Origin: Clostridiales bacterium
GTDB taxonomy: Bacteria; Bacillota_A; Clostridia; Christensenellales; Aristaeellaceae
Reading direction: 5' to 3'
Assembly (NCBI GenBank): GCA_012514855.1
Contig: JAAYZL010000134.1
Location: forward strand, 1-9,446
DNA length: 9,446 nucleotides
Positions 9,301 through 9,446 of this stretch are shown in pieces. A model generated the notes under the pieces. It was not told the DNA's origin and ran no database searches. It saw only the letters and a program-made list of their open reading frames with translations. The position numbers and the translations under genes were made by a program. The first letter of the stretch is position 1, and each line of letters begins with the position of its first letter.

Positions 9301-9446
9301 TCGAGGCGGGCGACGTCTCGCTCAACGACAGCCCGTTTGCCGCCAACGCACTCGGCGGCGGCATCGCGCTGGGCTCCGTGACGGCGGTGGACTCGGACAT
9401 CGAGCTCAAAGCAAATGAAGGCATCCAGGCGGGCGACATATCGCTC
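3..9446 (+). CDS. Giant repetitive filamentous adhesin-like surface protein, interior fragment (open at both ends)
   Basis: One frame stays open for 3,148 codons across the whole window, with G/C-rich third positions throughout; start and stop lie outside. The product is dominated by Ala, Gly, Thr, Ser and Val in alternating beta-strand patterns, with recurrent AYISG, AGSVTV and GGSIxL motifs, as expected for a beta-solenoid fibre. Order of parts: end of a long module, six long modules, short AGGSISI repeats, an acidic alternating region, a non-repetitive region of about 690 aa, then tandem repeats of about 42 aa. The architecture resembles very large LktA-family filamentous adhesins or beta-strand-repeat proteins, which are secreted or surface-exposed and are thought to act in attachment; that assignment is from memory of the family. 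No signal peptide, TPS domain, autotransporter barrel, LPXTG or SLH anchor is visible, as expected for an interior piece. No frameshift or in-frame stop is seen. The coding call is very secure, the family moderately so, and adhesion itself is inferred. Confidence 0.93.
312..980 (+). repeat. Long module copy 1 (223 aa)
   Basis: The module opens with TQRAYISGVSLGGTNVSVKS (Tyr codon at 324), followed by an N-x-G turn and an A-TLSG strand. The middle sub-unit carries AYIDAS and IAAGSIAVDV. The closing sub-unit reads TGALNVRAIGTGIALAEV, then VSIATNVVIATLNT. The same three-part order recurs in copies 2 and 3. The alternation of small polar and aliphatic residues and the repeated Asn/Gly turns suggest successive beta-helix rungs. 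This copy lacks the EQKS block that is conserved in copies 2 and 3. Confidence 0.75.
981..1679 (+). repeat. Long module copy 2 (233 aa)
   Basis: It opens with IQNAYISCGGISAGTVKVLS (Tyr codon at 993) and SKYNDG, then ATARLRGTATG. The middle sub-unit contains HAYISGIG, GTSLAAAGVEQKS and AYLDADGA, ending in TTYSAKANARTTQS. The closing sub-unit is TGDLTVTTTGTAVASAEV, then INIAANILTATAQ. The middle sub-unit aligns without gaps to copy 3 (bases 1233-1430 with 1938-2135), with 43 of 66 residues identical by my count. This makes copies 2 and 3 the closest pair in the array. Confidence 0.82.
1680..2390 (+). repeat. Long module copy 3 (237 aa)
   Basis: It opens with SQTAYISNANIKAANIAVTS (Tyr codon at 1692), then NYNQG and ARAVLRGTGDG, closely parallel to copy 2. 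The middle sub-unit has WAYISGTH, GTSLASAVVEQKS, AYLDATGA and TTYTAKAVAETTQS. The closing part is less regular, with VRGSIVGGSISGTVAIGGAV, then IDVAANVINAELGATQ. Of the six copies this one is longest, mainly because of an added Gly/Ser stretch near 2220-2275. Confidence 0.82.
2391..3053 (+). repeat. Long module copy 4 (221 aa), Tyr replaced by Arg
   Basis: It opens with TQSARIQNVNLTAGAVSVLS; Arg (codon at 2403) replaces the Tyr of copies 1-3. ELNKGKTDGATATLSGSGTG follows, matching the strand-turn-strand block of the other copies. The middle sub-unit has AFVEGAAI and GFAGLGVTVVEAKANG, related to the FG(V/I)T segment of copies 2 and 3, but EQKS is reduced to TKDESS. The closing sub-unit contains SAYIDRG, TGALTIQIDGTATAEAQI and VKIAVNLVKASV. 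The match to the array is clear though diverged. Confidence 0.75.
3054..3740 (+). repeat. Long module copy 5 (229 aa)
   Basis: It opens with ALSAYISKADITAGSVTVKS (Tyr codon at 3066), then NLNLADEKGAKAFVGSNGTG. The middle sub-unit has SYVSGANMIVGALSVQTEAK and later SSLNILVAYWATSF. The closing part, SGSVEITGNATVEVVGRAKS followed by VKVSVNEIEAKLNATQ, parallels the closing sub-units of copies 1-4. The middle sub-unit has drifted furthest; its order is retained but few residues match copies 2 and 3. Confidence 0.7.
3741..4307 (+). repeat. Long module copy 6 (189 aa), shortened and degenerate
   Basis: It opens with TQSADASNAGTMSIGGKLTV; Asp (codon at 3753) replaces the conserved Tyr. KSEFKRDEGYGGTTATVGG corresponds to the strand-turn-strand block of the other copies. 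Later strands include SASISGGLIQAGSVDIDA and KAYVQNATLKVAGSVSVDAS. It is about 35-45 aa shorter than its neighbours and ends in a less regular linker, SSTGLSEDEMSG, before the next AYVDG strand. It appears to be the last, decaying copy of the long-module array. Confidence 0.6.
4308..4796 (+). other. Short beta-solenoid repeats with AGGSISI motif
   Basis: The 220-aa periodicity stops here. STAYVDGATVEAGGSISITA is followed 54 residues later by TAKVYGDSSLSAGGSISIKA (AGGSISI codons begin at 4344 and 4506). Weaker related strands are TSVEIEEAILKAAQAIDILA, and ATSKAYMSAKTEA with QLQAKNTLI. The AGGxIxI pattern is common in haemagglutinin-type and LktA-type filamentous proteins and fits right-handed beta-helix rungs. 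I see no catalytic motif. Confidence 0.6.
4797..5699 (+). other. Solenoid-like region with alternating acidic strands
   Basis: Roughly 300 residues beginning VDIEDGAHIEADRGNVTIKA. Several strands place Asp or Glu at every second position: LDSDADVDA from 5040, NVDGNVDLDVEVDS from 5253, and VDMDYDNDTEVDID from 5436. Between them are aliphatic strands such as IILIRNAVIKGYGKINIKSI. A CxC pair (codons 5202 and 5208) stands out in a cysteine-poor protein. From memory, LktA-type adhesins also have a comparable zone of aspartate/asparagine-alternating strands. A metal-binding role for the acidic faces is possible but not shown; no RTX nonapeptide (GGxGxDxUx) is present. Confidence 0.5.
5700..6248 (+). 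other. Pre-insert strand region ending in boundary motif ASIGTEGQPL
   Basis: About 183 residues, more aromatic and Asn/Gln-rich than the repeats. They include TNDNQFTVYGQEQVSSVTIV, NTDLNITLGAITLDNSGF, ILVESRGSGSVAVNALISNA and GGTVSFKWTGEGSG. The segment closes with SLTVSNAASIGTEGQPL at 6180-6230 and a hydrophobic LLAFLFG. The sequence of 'IxIExRGxGxVxxxxxISNxGGxVxF' followed by 'SLxVxxAASIGTxxxPL' is one I associate with LktA-like filamentous adhesins. It supports the family call more specifically than the low-complexity repeats do. Confidence 0.55.
6249..8327 (+). other. Non-repetitive insert region, about 690 aa, probably one or more globular domains
   Basis: Composition changes abruptly: Tyr, Phe, Asp, Glu, Leu and Met rise, and the Ala/Thr/Ser monotony ends. 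Distinct pieces are TYYLPNGTMLYTAADGSVLR (from 6612), a strand block ending VTLNMSDGKLTIAAGYTF, GKGANKFTFVYGYGDDG, and YYFLASDKLSAEKIRTPGQI. Two similar short segments follow: LTYDTASHVLSAY at 7032-7070 and LVYDPDEDTLEY at 7161-7196. A later part has RYYRKEESGWVLISSGLIYT and VTTTLVSGYLTIEITVLADG. I cannot name a domain or see a catalytic signature. It sits between two SIGxxxxP(L/M) motifs, so I read it as an elaboration between solenoid segments. Possible roles are ligand binding or a structural cap; both are inference. Confidence 0.5.
8328..8762 (+). other. Return to solenoid-like sequence after the insert
   Basis: About 145 residues starting LEFVAHSSGSIGASPSPM (8328-8381), whose SIGxxxxP(M) pattern echoes ASIGTEGQPL at 6201-6230. 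Strands such as TYLQVLVGDIAFDEDIHILG, LEVNAVTGSVTFKGIEVEG, VLLAANRDVRVIAAEG and PAIKGEDGSAARI then alternate hydrophobic and polar positions. They lead without a break into the short repeat array. No motif beyond the beta-strand pattern is recognisable. Confidence 0.5.
8763..9446 (+). repeat. Tandem repeat array of about 42 aa (123-141 bp), continues past right edge
   Basis: At least five units with the consensus GGSIALGxLTAxxxSDVSLxA, GSITAxDVxLxxSPFTATA. The (S/C)-P/A-(F/L)-(T/A) position falls at codons 8811, 8937, 9063, 9204 and 9333, giving steps of 126, 126, 141 and 129 bp. The 141-bp step includes a small insertion, GKDPETG. An exact 18-bp match, GGATCGGACGTTTCGCTC, lies at 8997-9014 and 9138-9155. 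A sixth unit is cut by the window end after QAGDISL. Each unit likely supplies about two beta-helix rungs. All units stay in frame, and their divergence suggests an old array with limited recent exchange. Confidence 0.85.

Noticed and set aside
8417..9439. 340-codon antisense Ser/Ala/Pro-rich ORF that appears repetitive
   Set aside because: Its repetition mirrors the in-frame 42-aa array on the + strand and needs no separate gene.
8763..9446. Possible CRISPR array because of regular spacing
   Set aside because: Units are 123-141 bp, diverged, fully coding and in frame. There are no short identical repeats separated by unique spacers.
3..9446. Intergenic regulatory sites, tRNAs or insertion sequences
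   Set aside because: The main frame occupies every base of the window. I found no cloverleaf, terminal inverted repeat or transposase-like protein in any frame.
3..9446. A multi-gene novel defence or biosynthetic system
   Set aside because: Only one gene is present, and its sequence is structural and repetitive with no nuclease, polymerase, ATPase, transferase or other catalytic motif visible.

Overview
The window is the interior of one giant protein-coding gene on the + strand. Reading codons that begin at base 3, I find no stop through base 9446, which gives 3,148 codons. Neither the start nor the stop codon is inside the window. I see no intergenic gap, RNA gene, mobile element, promoter or terminator. 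The encoded protein is repetitive, rich in Ala, Gly, Thr, Ser and Val, and poor in Cys and Pro over most of its length. It has the alternating polar/hydrophobic pattern of a beta-solenoid (beta-helix) surface protein. The best family-level match from memory is the very large filamentous adhesins annotated as 'leukotoxin LktA family filamentous adhesin' or 'beta strand repeat-containing protein'. This is recognition of overall architecture, not a database result.

Organism: the DNA is GC-rich, with strong G/C preference at third codon positions. By hand count, arginine uses AGG about as often as CGC, CGG about half as often, and CGT not at all. Heavy AGG use at high GC argues weakly against a typical enterobacterium, pseudomonad or actinomycete. 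It would fit a high-GC anaerobe such as some Clostridia, Negativicutes or Synergistota. The call is tentative.

Layout (base positions; residue n of the visible protein begins at base 3n): 3-311 is the end of a preceding repeat module. 312-4307 holds six diverged copies of a long module, mostly 221-237 aa, each with two or three AYIS-type sub-units. 4308-4796 changes to shorter strand repeats with AGGSISI motifs. 4797-5699 is a solenoid-like stretch with several segments of alternating Asp/Glu. 5700-6248 leads to a boundary motif, ASIGTEGQPL. 6249-8327 is about 690 aa of non-repetitive, Tyr/Phe/Asp-richer sequence that looks like one or more globular domains inserted into the fibre. A second boundary-like motif, GSIGASPSPM, appears at 8352-8381, after which solenoid-like sequence resumes. 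8763-9446 is a tandem array of a short repeat of about 42 aa that runs off the right edge.

Working model (inference): a secreted or surface-anchored fibre many hundreds of nanometres long if fully helical, built from several repeat types, with a non-repetitive region in the middle that could carry a specific binding or structural role. Signal peptide, secretion module and anchor would lie outside this window, so the export route cannot be decided. Nothing here indicates a multi-gene system.
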